From a virus, in IMG/VR virus record IMGVR_UViG_3300025759_014178, positions 1-56,647 of that record: a DNA stretch of 56,647 nt. The stretch is one strand, 5' to 3'. A program made the translations under genes and the position numbers. Positions 7,561 through 16,486 of the stretch are shown in pieces (the stretch's first letter is position 1; each line of letters starts with the position of its first letter). The notes beneath the pieces were generated by a model, which saw only the letters and a program-made list of their open reading frames with translations, was not told where the DNA came from and ran no database searches.

Positions 7561-9096
7561 TCAAGTGATCGTAGGAGTTGGGACCCCAGCGTAGTTGATA
7601 GCATGTGCGATCATTACGTAACCTGGGAATGCTCCCGAAGCATCCATTCGAGGCTGCTGCCCAAAATAGGTGCGGACAAATACATCAGTGATGTATCCGT
7701 CTTCGTGAGTTTCCTCTCCGCGCTTGTTGCGGTGTTTTCCGTATCCGCGGCGTGCTGCTTCAGCACCCATCATAAGACTCCAACCGTAGGTCTGTCCTTT
7801 CGAGTTGGCGAGCATGATGAGGGCGTCTTCGGCCCAGTCGTCGCAAATAAGACCGGCGAACGGTCCAGAAGCATTTGTTACGGATCCAACGGTCTGCTTG
7901 AACACTGTTCCCGAGAGAGTAGTGCTAAGAACCTCGGCCAACACAAGATTGTGTCCGTTGTTGGTCTCGACCTTGGCGAATCCGAACTTGTTTTTCTGGT
8001 TTGCGGCAACGCCAGTAGCGTCAGGCGGATTGTAAACGATGATGTAGAAGTCATCCGTTCCAGCAGCCGGTGCGCTCAGAACGTCCTGCTCGTTAAACTT
8101 GAACGCCATTTTGGGGAAATACTTGAAGTAGTCCCGGATACCCGCAGCAGCCGGAGTAGTGGCTCTGGAGCCTCCACCGTTGAGCGTGTATTTGGTGTTC
8201 GCGTTAGCGCCTCCAAAGAAGGCTGAACCGTCAAGAATAGCACCCGCACCATCAGTGTGGACATAAGCTTTCGGGTTCCACGGCGAAGCAATTGCACCGT
8301 CGCCATCGTGATCGATTGGATTCCACTTGTGGAAACTATGCCCACGGGCGTAAGAATAGCCTCCCTTGAAGAGGAAGTTTGTGTCGCCGCGCTCGCCACC
8401 GTCCCGAAGGATGGTTTTGTAGTTGTCGTCCAACTCGAGGGCATAAAGGCCATCAGTGGTCGAGCAAACATGCTTGCACTCAACAGTGTTGCCATTGACG
8501 GTCTTGGTTTCAGCCGGACGGCCGCCAAGACGCTCCAATCGGACACCTGCCTTGATGACTTCATCAAAGCTCAAAGTGTCTGCGCTGGTCAGATCATCTG
8601 CGCCGCCGCTGTCGCCAGCCCATACGGTGTTAGATGAGTCTCCCTTTTCGCGGAACATCATTGCCATGCGCTCCGATTTCGTACGTCCAAGCCATTTTCC
8701 GAGCTCAGCAGGAAGTCCGGAGACGATTTCGCCTCGCATTCCCATGTGCTCTTCCATTCGCTCGCTGTATCGAGTCGCGTGACGCAGAACATCGAGAACC
8801 AGGTCGTCCTCGTTGAAAGTGAGCTTTTCGAAATCTGTAGAAGATTCGAAGAGTTCTTCCGCGTGTTTTGCCTCATTGTAGAGACCCGCCATTGAAGTGA
8901 ACGTGATACGGTGACCGCGTCCCTTTGAAGTGTCAGTGATCGTCCGGATACCGGAAGATGGGCTGTTACCTTCGAACTGCTGGAAGAAATCCCGCGTTTG
9001 TTCGAAAATATCAACTCCACGTTTCCACATCTGATGTGGATCGATTTGAGCGGCGACAGAGCCGCCAGTGTTTGGTGAAGATAAATCCCAAGCCAT
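7561..9096 (-). CDS. Major capsid protein (N4-gp56-like)
   Basis: This 511-residue protein lies between a scaffold-like gene and neck genes, the normal place for the coat protein. After an N-terminal arm, GRGHRITFTSMAGLYNEAK (about residues 59-77) and the block LVLDVLRHATRYSERMEEHMG (about 98-118) followed by LGKWLGRTKSERMAMMFRE resemble the conserved early region of N4-gp56/DUF4043 coat proteins (HK97 fold). The middle is Gly/Asp-rich with DHDGDGAIASPWNPKAY. The C-terminal part (KGQTYGWSLMMGAEAARRGYGKHRN) is typical of a coat A-domain. The ATG at 9096 is preceded by AT-rich sequence without a Shine-Dalgarno, which for an abundant protein argues for SD-independent initiation. Confidence 0.82.
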   Translation of the reverse strand: MAWDLSSPNTGGSVAAQIDPHQMWKRGVDIFEQTRDFFQQFEGNSPSSGIRTITDTSKGRGHRITFTSMAGLYNEAKHAEELFESSTDFEKLTFNEDDLVLDVLRHATRYSERMEEHMGMRGEIVSGLPAELGKWLGRTKSERMAMMFREKGDSSNTVWAGDSGGADDLTSADTLSFDEVIKAGVRLERLGGRPAETKTVNGNTVECKHVCSTTDGLYALELDDNYKTILRDGGERGDTNFLFKGGYSYARGHSFHKWNPIDHDGDGAIASPWNPKAYVHTDGAGAILDGSAFFGGANANTKYTLNGGGSRATTPAAAGIRDYFKYFPKMAFKFNEQDVLSAPAAGTDDFYIIVYNPPDATGVAANQKNKFGFAKVETNNGHNLVLAEVLSTTLSGTVFKQTVGSVTNASGPFAGLICDDWAEDALIMLANSKGQTYGWSLMMGAEAARRGYGKHRNKRGEETHEDGYITDVFVRTYFGQQPRMDASGAFPGYVMIAHAINYAGVPTPTIT

Positions 9097-9135
9097 AATT
9101 AATTGTTGTTGATGTTAAAAGGCCGATTCATGGAC

Positions 9136-10218
9136 TTAGCCTGCCGAAAGCTGCCCGTTTTTGAGCGCTTCCATGGCGTTGTAATAGTCCGATGGGTTTT
9201 CAACCCCTACAAGGGGATCGGCCGGTTGAGGTGGCGCAGTATCGGATCGAGCAGAGCCCGAGGCGATCGGCGCCTTAGTTTGAGGTTGGACTGCTGGTTT
9301 TGCTGGTTCAGATGGTTGGGAAGATTTGGCTTTTGGATCGACAGGGGCAACGCCTTTGCTCTTGGCTGCCATTTTGGCAAGCTGCCAGACGTAGTCCGGC
9401 TGAGAGACGCGGTCGTCACCTGTTTCAATCAGAACACTATGTATTCTGACCATTTCCTGATGGAGATCTGAATTTTCTTTTGCGGAATCAGGGTAGTAGG
9501 TCTCGGCCTTTTGACTGGCTTCACTGACCTGCTGCTGTTGTTGCTGTTGAGCGGTCTGAACCTCGCGCTGTTCGCGGTCGGTCAGAGGCTTCTCGAGCTT
9601 CCGTAATTCGTAAATTTGCTTTTCGATCCGACCTGCCTCGGCTACATCGTAGTCCTCGGTCTGGGCCTTGATCTTTGCCTCCATCAGTTCATCGAGGCGC
9701 ATTTCCAATTCTTCCAGAGTCTGTGGCGCATTTGGATCAACCGGCTCGTCAATCGCTTCACTTTCTTCCTTAGGGACCTCAATTTGAATGCCGGCAGATT
9801 CTGCCAACCTCATTTGAGCTTCCATTTGGAGTTCAGAAAAACTCTTGTCCGGATTTTCCTTTTGGAGCCTCAACACTTCGGCCAGCATTGGGTCGCTGGT
9901 CCTTACGCGCTGCCTATAAACTTCGTCAGACTCTCCGGGCTGCTGTTCGGGCGCCTCGGTGGACTCCTCGCTTGCAGGCTCTTGAGATTCTTCCTCAATC
10001 GGATCGGTCAATTCCTGCGGCGTCTCGCCAGCGGGTTCTTGTGCCGATGTTTCGGTTGGCTCTTGATATTGTAGCGCCGCATCCATCCACGCACTGGGGT
10101 CATCCCCCAACGTGTCAGGCGTTGCAGCATTCTGGTTTTCGGCCCCCAATTGGGTAGCCGCCGTCTCTGGTGGTTCCTGGGCTCTCGCCTCAGACGAATC
10201 CGTTTCCATATTAAGCAT
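9136..10218 (-). CDS. Putative scaffolding protein
   Basis: This 360-residue protein is acidic, very rich in Glu, Gln, Ala and Pro, with predicted long helices (LEMRLDELMEAKIKAQTEDYDVAEAGRIEKQ around residues 170-200) and a Gln run near residue 230. Composition, length and the position just upstream of the capsid gene match phage scaffolding proteins. The N-terminal third is disordered, and the C-terminal segment VGVENPSDYYNAMEALKNGQLSAG is the probable coat-binding end. The start is 10218 or the ATG nine bases further in. It diverges from the plus-strand gene starting at 10258. Confidence 0.75.
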   Translation of the reverse strand: MLNMETDSSEARAQEPPETAATQLGAENQNAATPDTLGDDPSAWMDAALQYQEPTETSAQEPAGETPQELTDPIEEESQEPASEESTEAPEQQPGESDEVYRQRVRTSDPMLAEVLRLQKENPDKSFSELQMEAQMRLAESAGIQIEVPKEESEAIDEPVDPNAPQTLEELEMRLDELMEAKIKAQTEDYDVAEAGRIEKQIYELRKLEKPLTDREQREVQTAQQQQQQQVSEASQKAETYYPDSAKENSDLHQEMVRIHSVLIETGDDRVSQPDYVWQLAKMAAKSKGVAPVDPKAKSSQPSEPAKPAVQPQTKAPIASGSARSDTAPPQPADPLVGVENPSDYYNAMEALKNGQLSAG

Positions 10219-10257
10219 CTGAGTGGTAAAGTGACTGAGTCAACAAAAAATTTAATT

Positions 10258-10986
10258 ATGCCAAATACAGCACCATCAGGAGGAGACCAATTTCTAGCAC
10301 CAGTTCCTGGTGCAGATTTCGATCCAGACAACGCCATCATGCAAGCAAGAGCGTTAAATGCTCTTCAAGACCAAATGAAATGGGTTGTTGATCTGCTTTT
10401 ACCTTTAGAAAGTGAAATACTAATCGATTCCAGAGGAAGGAAATTTGAAACTCTCGTCGACTTGCTGGGAACAGATCCTCAGTCTGCAAAAAAATGGAGA
10501 TTAACAGGAAGTCCTGAAGCTGCCTCAATTGAAAACCCAGGATTGATTCGGTCGGGAATGATGTTTAATACGTCGTTGCGAATAAAAGACATTGACGAAG
10601 AGTTTGATATCTCGACGATCAATGACCGCCTTTACCTCGAGGGTGAATTTATTGATGAAGAATGGAAAATAACTCTAAAAGGAGGTCAAGACTGGTCAGA
10701 CGCTTACCCAATTGATTACCAAGGCGGTAGCGATTTTAATTATCTCAAATTTTACTATCCGCTTGCTATTACGCATCAATTGGAAGCTTTGGAAAATGAC
10801 AACATTACACCTTCGCTATCTGACGCCGATGTAGGAGTTAGGTTAGTTGCCCCTGATTCTGATCTTACTTTAATAGATTCCTATTTTATTGATCAAGAAA
10901 AGGACGAAGGTCAATACATGATCTACCCAACACCGCCACCAGGAGATATTTATCTCCCTGCAAGCGCAGATGAAGATGCAGATTAA
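10258..10986 (+). CDS. Hypothetical plus-strand protein in the virion module
   Basis: This protein has 242 residues if translation starts at the ATG at 10258; upstream in-frame codons run through the scaffold gene and are unlikely. The sequence begins with a helical segment (NAIMQARALNALQDQMKWVVDLLLPL) and then becomes acidic and beta-like. It ends in an Asp/Pro-rich tail. It has no recognised family. The 39 bp between its start and the divergent scaffold gene must hold both promoters; TTTAATTATG precedes the start, without Shine-Dalgarno. It is followed after eight bases by the next plus-strand gene. The opposite orientation inside a minus-strand block suggests an independently regulated or inserted unit. 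Confidence 0.75.
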   Translation: MPNTAPSGGDQFLAPVPGADFDPDNAIMQARALNALQDQMKWVVDLLLPLESEILIDSRGRKFETLVDLLGTDPQSAKKWRLTGSPEAASIENPGLIRSGMMFNTSLRIKDIDEEFDISTINDRLYLEGEFIDEEWKITLKGGQDWSDAYPIDYQGGSDFNYLKFYYPLAITHQLEALENDNITPSLSDADVGVRLVAPDSDLTLIDSYFIDQEKDEGQYMIYPTPPPGDIYLPASADEDAD

Positions 10987-10994
10987 AACTCAGA

Positions 10995-12053
10995 ATGAGC
11001 AGACCAAAACCAACACCTTTTTGCGGACGCAACGCCTGGATGATTGACCGGCAAGGCATCAAAGTGTCCAATTTTTCTTTAGATCCATTTTGGGTAAGAC
11101 CTAAAGATTGGGTGGATTGGATGATAAACGTAAACCAAATCAATTATTTGATAGATGTCCAAGATGGCTTTGGCGGTTCTGTTTCGGGAGAGCTCGTTTC
11201 TGAATTAACAAGCGGTCCTCCGGTTGCAAACGAAGAACCAACAATTTACCGTAGAGAACAGCGGTGGATACCAAAGGGGGAAGGCGACAATCCGGATTAC
11301 TTGGACGCTTACAATTCTTTGAGGGTGTCTACCCTCTCATTTCCTGATAAAGCAAGGACTGCAAAACCCTACCCGCCATCCGACTACAACCGTGCGGATA
11401 TTGAACTGAATCCCATCAATGGGTCTTACGGAAACTACGGAGTTCAAGCTTGGAGGGAATGGCCTTTGTTTGACACAAATGACTTTTCTTATACCACGCC
11501 AGTTGTGTCGGTCTCGAATAATTCCCAAATTGCCACAAATCAATCGCTATGGAGGAAAGCTTGGGAACAAGAAGATATCGAAGAAGGAATACCAAACCCC
11601 GGATGGCGATACCAGATCCCATTTTTTTGCGAAATTGGTGTAGAACTTGGGCATTGTGGACCTGTGTTTGTAACAGAAAATTTTGACCCAAACACTGGCC
11701 CAGTTCCGATCGCGCCAATTTACGAAGATGTTTTTGAAGGAGGTCGAGTAGTCATTGGTGGAAACGCCTATTCGAATGAAAATGAAGATTCTGAGAACTT
11801 TGAAGAACCTGAAGACCCTTTTGAGATCCCTTCTGATTATCAAGAAATAGAAGTAGATTTCATTTTGACAGCGTTGTCAGGAGACGAATATACAATGCGA
11901 GCCAGAGTCCAATCTGGATTAGAAAGCGCAAGAACCCAAACGGACCCAAGCACTGAATACAATGATGGAACACCGTTCAATACAACGGGGGAAGGTGAAT
12001 ATGCGGCTTACAGCATGTCGGGCGAAGTCCGCATAAACCTGCAAAAAGTTTAG
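10995..12053 (+). CDS. Hypothetical plus-strand protein, possibly structural
   Basis: This 352-residue protein of unknown family contains several Trp/Tyr-rich segments (LDPFWVRPKDWVDWMINVN) and a region of prolines and asparagines. An acidic stretch of about 30 residues, NENEDSENFEEPEDPFEIP, lies near residues 255-275. A beta-rich C-terminal part follows. No signal peptide or membrane helix is evident. It partners the upstream plus-strand gene. Its stop codon overlaps, tail to tail, the stop of the minus-strand 82-residue gene (12050-12053), so no terminator separates the two converging transcripts. Confidence 0.75.
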   Translation: MSRPKPTPFCGRNAWMIDRQGIKVSNFSLDPFWVRPKDWVDWMINVNQINYLIDVQDGFGGSVSGELVSELTSGPPVANEEPTIYRREQRWIPKGEGDNPDYLDAYNSLRVSTLSFPDKARTAKPYPPSDYNRADIELNPINGSYGNYGVQAWREWPLFDTNDFSYTTPVVSVSNNSQIATNQSLWRKAWEQEDIEEGIPNPGWRYQIPFFCEIGVELGHCGPVFVTENFDPNTGPVPIAPIYEDVFEGGRVVIGGNAYSNENEDSENFEEPEDPFEIPSDYQEIEVDFILTALSGDEYTMRARVQSGLESARTQTDPSTEYNDGTPFNTTGEGEYAAYSMSGEVRINLQKV

Positions 12054-12298
12054 CCGTCCGACTTCATTTGCTTTGAAAGATGCACTAGGTCGCGGTCCGG
12101 TTTTTCAATTACCTTACGGATAGCTTTTGCCTCGTTTCTTTTAGCCTCACGATCTTTGTCAGAAAGTTCTTCGTTTCGAAGAACGTCTTTTTCTAACACA
12201 AGCAAAGATTTTTCCAAATCTATCTTCAGATACTCATTCCAACCTGAACTGTTTAAAAGATTCCGGATTGCCAATATTCGATCTGTATTGTCCATCAA
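12050..12298 (-). CDS. Small helical protein downstream of portal
   Basis: This is an 82-residue, highly charged helical protein (NSSGWNEYLKIDLEKSLLVLEKDVL, then LSDKDREAKRNEAKAIRKVIE). It overlaps the portal stop by four bases and probably depends on portal translation. No family is recognised. Size and place would suit a small virion assembly factor. The gene ends against the converging plus-strand gene. Confidence 0.65.
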   Translation of the reverse strand: MMDNTDRILAIRNLLNSSGWNEYLKIDLEKSLLVLEKDVLRNEELSDKDREAKRNEAKAIRKVIEKPDRDLVHLSKQMKSDG

Positions 12299-14496
12299 GT
12301 CAGTGGCCCCGTGTTGGCCGTAGGTTGTTGCCCTGCTGCATCCATAGCACCTTCAGGCCCACCAGGCAACTCTGACCCCCCTCCGATTTGTATGTTTGTA
12401 GGGATCAAATATCGTTCTGCATTCTGTATCTGGAACGACTTTAAAATATCCACGTAAAACTGCACTGTTTGTAGTTGGATTTGCGGCGGTAGACTGTAGA
12501 ACTCCCTGACAACACTGGCAGCCTGAAGGTTTTGCTGCAACTTTTGTTCCGCGTGATAGCGGGTCATCTCAAGTCTAATATTAAGATCGAGGTGATTGAT
12601 TTCTGCTGGAGACATGACGTCCATTACCGGAGATGCACCTTCAAAAAACTCAAAAACTTCATCTTCATCAAGGTTGGCCATTGTAACCAAGACGGCTTGA
12701 TGAACTAGATCTTCAATCCCGTCTTCAAGATCGGAAACGTAAACGCCAAAAAGCTCATGGCCGCTTAGGTCAATGTTTCGAATACCTGTAGCAAGCTTGG
12801 TGGAGTTTAGGCCGGCCATTTCAGAGTCATTGGCGCTGGCAACCCCACTCATGTTCATCGCCATTTGAAGATTAAACTCAATTAAGTTCTGAAGGTCATT
12901 GGATTTAATATCCTCAAGGTAAACCGTCTCAATTACATCTTGCGCTGTTTTGTCGGGCAACGGCGAATAAGTTCCACCCCAGTTCATCTCGAGGTTTGGA
13001 TTTGAATCACCCTCAATAGTGTTGTAAGGCCGGAAAAGGTCAATTCGGCCAGAGCTTGACTGACTGAAATTCCAACGGTTGAAAGATAAGTCTACAATCT
13101 TTTGGATTGGCTCAAAAATCTCCATGGATCCAATTCCATGCCATCTTCCCTCGACAGGGTTAATTCTAACACATCGGAAGGGGCGCTTTGAGTCTGGCGT
13201 TACATTGGCGACGTGATCATAAAAAAGCGGAATGTTGTTCTTACGATCGTAAACCAAGATCACATCTTCATATCGACCGTCTTCGTTTACATCAAAACGT
13301 AGATAGGTTTCTGCAATTTCGGTGGTTGGCTCCCTTGTCGTGGCTTCAGCCTCTCCCTCTGATGTCATGTCATCTCCCGACTCGTTGAGCTCAGGGCGAG
13401 GCTTGTTTGCGGCCGTGCTTGGCTGTCCGGACTCCGATGCTACTTCTCGAATTAGATTTAGGCCTCGAATGTAGGAATCTTCACTTCCTTGAAGTGAGTT
13501 GTTGTTGACGATCATATCAACTAGCGACATCACCGGCATATCATAAAGGTGACAGATCTGGTCAGCGTCTTGAATCGATTCGGCGTTTAACGGACACAAA
13601 AAATCGCGAAAGTAGACCGTTTTTGATTCTGGCCCCCTGTAATGGGTAACTGTTCTTTCGACTTTTCTAGCCTCGTAATTGCGATTCGCTTGCGTCGGAA
13701 CTGGTGTTACTTGGTCTCGACCCAATATAGACTGGGGAACAAAATCCATTGGGTTTTCACCTTCTGGGATAACTGGTTCAACCTCAATGATGTCATCATC
13801 CGAATAAATGTAGTCGCCATCGGCGGCAATAATTGGATTTCCATCTTCACCTATCATGACCACAGCTTCGGTCTCGTAGGTAACCGACTGGTCAAGATGG
13901 GTCGTTTTAACGACTGCCTCACCCCTTATGAATGCCCCATAAATTGCACGCTCAATCGTCTTTTTAAGCTTCGCTTTCCGAAGTTTAAAATTAGCGTAGC
14001 GGTTTACCTTGTCGGCTTTTTCTTTGTCAGATTCACCTATCGGTGATGCGGCCATGAAAGGCTCAGTTCCTACAAAGTATTTGATTGCTCGGCTGACTTG
14101 TTGCTGAACGATCCTGCGACTAATTGGAACAGTGTGGTTTGATTCTTCAAAAATGCCGCGTAGAATTGACTCTCGCCATTCAACTTGGTTGGCAAAAGTC
14201 ATCTCGTAAATGATTCGGCGCCCTAGAAATGTCTGGGCTGATTTCGCGGCTCTACCGGGATCGCTTGCATACCAATTTACGTCGTAAAGATTTTCACGAC
14301 CCATCTCTCCTTCCAAAGTTTTGTTTCTGGACTCTGCCCATTCGACCAGGCGGTCTTCTTGCTGTCGATTTAACCGTAGTGCTGATTTAATCATAACACG
14401 CGGCTCATCCCTGCGATCAACGGGGGGATATTGCGGGACGTTTTCGAGGACTTTGTCAATTTGAGGTTCTGCCATAAGTCTATCTGGTAGGGCCAA
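12295..14496 (-). CDS. Portal protein
   Basis: This 733-residue protein matches podovirus (P22/N4-type) portals in length and layout: helical N-terminal wing (ESILRGIFEESNHTVPISRRIVQQQVSRAIKYFVGTEPF type), an insertion with GEDGNPIIAADGDYIYSDDD around residue 220-235, and a stem region. The C-terminal helices include LNSTKLATGIRNIDLSGHELFGVYV. An acidic low-complexity loop (ESGDDMTSEGEAEATTREPTTEIAE) lies near residues 375-400. Gene order giant protein, portal, scaffold, coat supports the call. Its start overlaps the end of the 6,597-codon gene by 17 bases. No Shine-Dalgarno is visible. Confidence 0.85.
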   Translation of the reverse strand: MALPDRLMAEPQIDKVLENVPQYPPVDRRDEPRVMIKSALRLNRQQEDRLVEWAESRNKTLEGEMGRENLYDVNWYASDPGRAAKSAQTFLGRRIIYEMTFANQVEWRESILRGIFEESNHTVPISRRIVQQQVSRAIKYFVGTEPFMAASPIGESDKEKADKVNRYANFKLRKAKLKKTIERAIYGAFIRGEAVVKTTHLDQSVTYETEAVVMIGEDGNPIIAADGDYIYSDDDIIEVEPVIPEGENPMDFVPQSILGRDQVTPVPTQANRNYEARKVERTVTHYRGPESKTVYFRDFLCPLNAESIQDADQICHLYDMPVMSLVDMIVNNNSLQGSEDSYIRGLNLIREVASESGQPSTAANKPRPELNESGDDMTSEGEAEATTREPTTEIAETYLRFDVNEDGRYEDVILVYDRKNNIPLFYDHVANVTPDSKRPFRCVRINPVEGRWHGIGSMEIFEPIQKIVDLSFNRWNFSQSSSGRIDLFRPYNTIEGDSNPNLEMNWGGTYSPLPDKTAQDVIETVYLEDIKSNDLQNLIEFNLQMAMNMSGVASANDSEMAGLNSTKLATGIRNIDLSGHELFGVYVSDLEDGIEDLVHQAVLVTMANLDEDEVFEFFEGASPVMDVMSPAEINHLDLNIRLEMTRYHAEQKLQQNLQAASVVREFYSLPPQIQLQTVQFYVDILKSFQIQNAERYLIPTNIQIGGGSELPGGPEGAMDAAGQQPTANTGPLT

Positions 14497-16486
14497 TATA
14501 TCGGCCGTTTATAAAAAGTTGATCTTTGGCTTCCCTTCGAGCCTCGGAAAGCAACGCTTTGAAATCTTTCAGGTCATCTTCCGTTGGTCTGCTAATCTTT
14601 AACGGGTTAGCCCACTGATTGACTTTGACCGAGAATTTTTGTCCTGCAAGTTTTGAAAACGCATTGCGTTGTTCATCTGTCATATCTTCCCATTCGCCAA
14701 CGCTATTTTTAAATTTGTTTGTGGTAGATCCACCCCAGGATGTCGGGAATGTGCTAATTAGATCAGGGCGCTTTATAGAAAGCGAAGACAGAAACGCATC
14801 GCCTTTGTGAAGATCAGCGGCGGCGTATGGAGTCCGAACTAGCAACCTTGCTGGCCCGACAAGAGTCTTTTCAAGATCTCTTCCGTAAAGGTCGTGCTTA
14901 GGCAGACCAAATGCGCCAACATTTGTCAGACTGTAGAGGTATCCGGATCGATCTCGAGGAACTGGATCAAGCTGTCGAAGCGGCTGCCTAATTAGGTTTG
15001 GAACAAAGCCTCTCAAGAAATCCTTAATGCTTTTTGCAATCTGTTCTTCCGCTTTCTCCGGATTTCGGTTAATCATGTCGTTGCCCATACTGATTGTGTC
15101 AGCAACTGTTCGTATTCCTTGAAGAAAAGTTTTTTCTTGCGCTTGGTTTGCTAAAGATCCAGCAAAGTTTACAAGCCATGTCTGACCATCGGTGTTAGGG
15201 TTTTTCTTAAACTCTCGAATCATGTCAACTGTCGAAGCCAGCACGGTGGAAATAGGCTCGTATCGACCGTAATCAATGTGAATACCGTTTCTTCCGCCAA
15301 TCCGAATGATGGTGCTGCTTCCATATAGACGATCTGCAAGCTGGCGATCCGAGTGTCCACCAGGAGCATAAGGACGAGATCCCACGATAAGCAAGTTTTT
15401 GTCTTCGTCATCTTCGTCCCCTTCTGCGGCGCCAAAAAGAATTGTCATTACGACACTTGCTATGCCCTGCTCTGTAATATCCCGAATCAATTCCGACCGA
15501 CCCGCCTCACCGTAGTTGGCATTGAAAGACATTTTTCCTTCAGGTCCGTAAGTTGCAATTCCAGATTTGATAACTTTGTAGAAAAGATTTGCCGTCCCGG
15601 TTATGGGAGCTTTTCGAAGGCCAATCTCAAAGATTCTGTAGGGAGTTCGGATGAACGGAAACAAAAAGCTAAGTCCCATTTTAATCATCGATTGCTCGGC
15701 TTTTTGTATTTTTGCATTTCGGAATTTTTGAACCATCGACATCCACTGCTCTCTTTTCGAAGCTTCTGGGTCAGCTCGAAATTCTTTAGTAAAAGTCAAT
15801 TCTTTTGCTTTTCCGATTGCAAGAATCCAAGCCGGACTACCGTGTTCCATTAGTTCCTCAATCCGGCTTTCCATTTGATCTTGTCGCAAGTCGCCAACTT
15901 GAACTTGAGCGTTCGCTATTCGATAAGCCTGAACTGCCACTTCGCCCATGGCAATGGATGTCTTAAACAAAGTGTCCATTGCTTGAAGGGCATTTCCAGG
16001 CATTCTAATTATCCTGCCTTTTCGACCTTGAATGCTTGGCAAGTAGGCCGATTCAACTTTAGACGCATCAAATTGGGACACTGGTTCCTGCATAGCCCAA
16101 GACTCGAAAAAGTCGAGCCCGTCATTCTTGAATGAGGACACAGCGTTTCTCCATGCGGGGGCTATTCCTTTAGAAAAACCTTTCCAAAATCTTCGGATGT
16201 CTCCGTATTGAGCTCCTTGAGCTTTGTCGCCTGGAATGATTTGATTAAAAATCGACTCGAGGCCGGTTTGAATAGTTTTGTCCCAGCCAAGGTTTAAAGA
16301 GTTTGAGAAAACATTTATAGCCTGTGTTTGTGGCCCTGATAAAATTGAGTTTATCCAAAACTCATTGATAGCATTGTAAATGTTCCCGTTGAACACTGTA
16401 GCAAGAGTTCGCGCCGCCCAAACTGCGTGCTCCGGTTTTGCAATATCGAACTGGCCACTTTCTTCACCGTGAAATTGGTTTGCGTT
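14480..16486 (-). other. Domain: C-terminal polyvalent-protein module
   Basis: Residues about 5930-6597 contain INSILSGPQTQAINVFSN and, near 6203-6225, LSFLFPFIRTPYRIFEIG followed by LRKAPI. Related phage giant proteins share this hydrophobic-Pro-Phe-x-R-T-P pattern near their C-terminus. A hydrophobic stretch, IASVVMTILFGAA, lies at about 6265. The module is probably what attaches the protein to the virion or passes through the portal or membrane. Confidence 0.65.
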
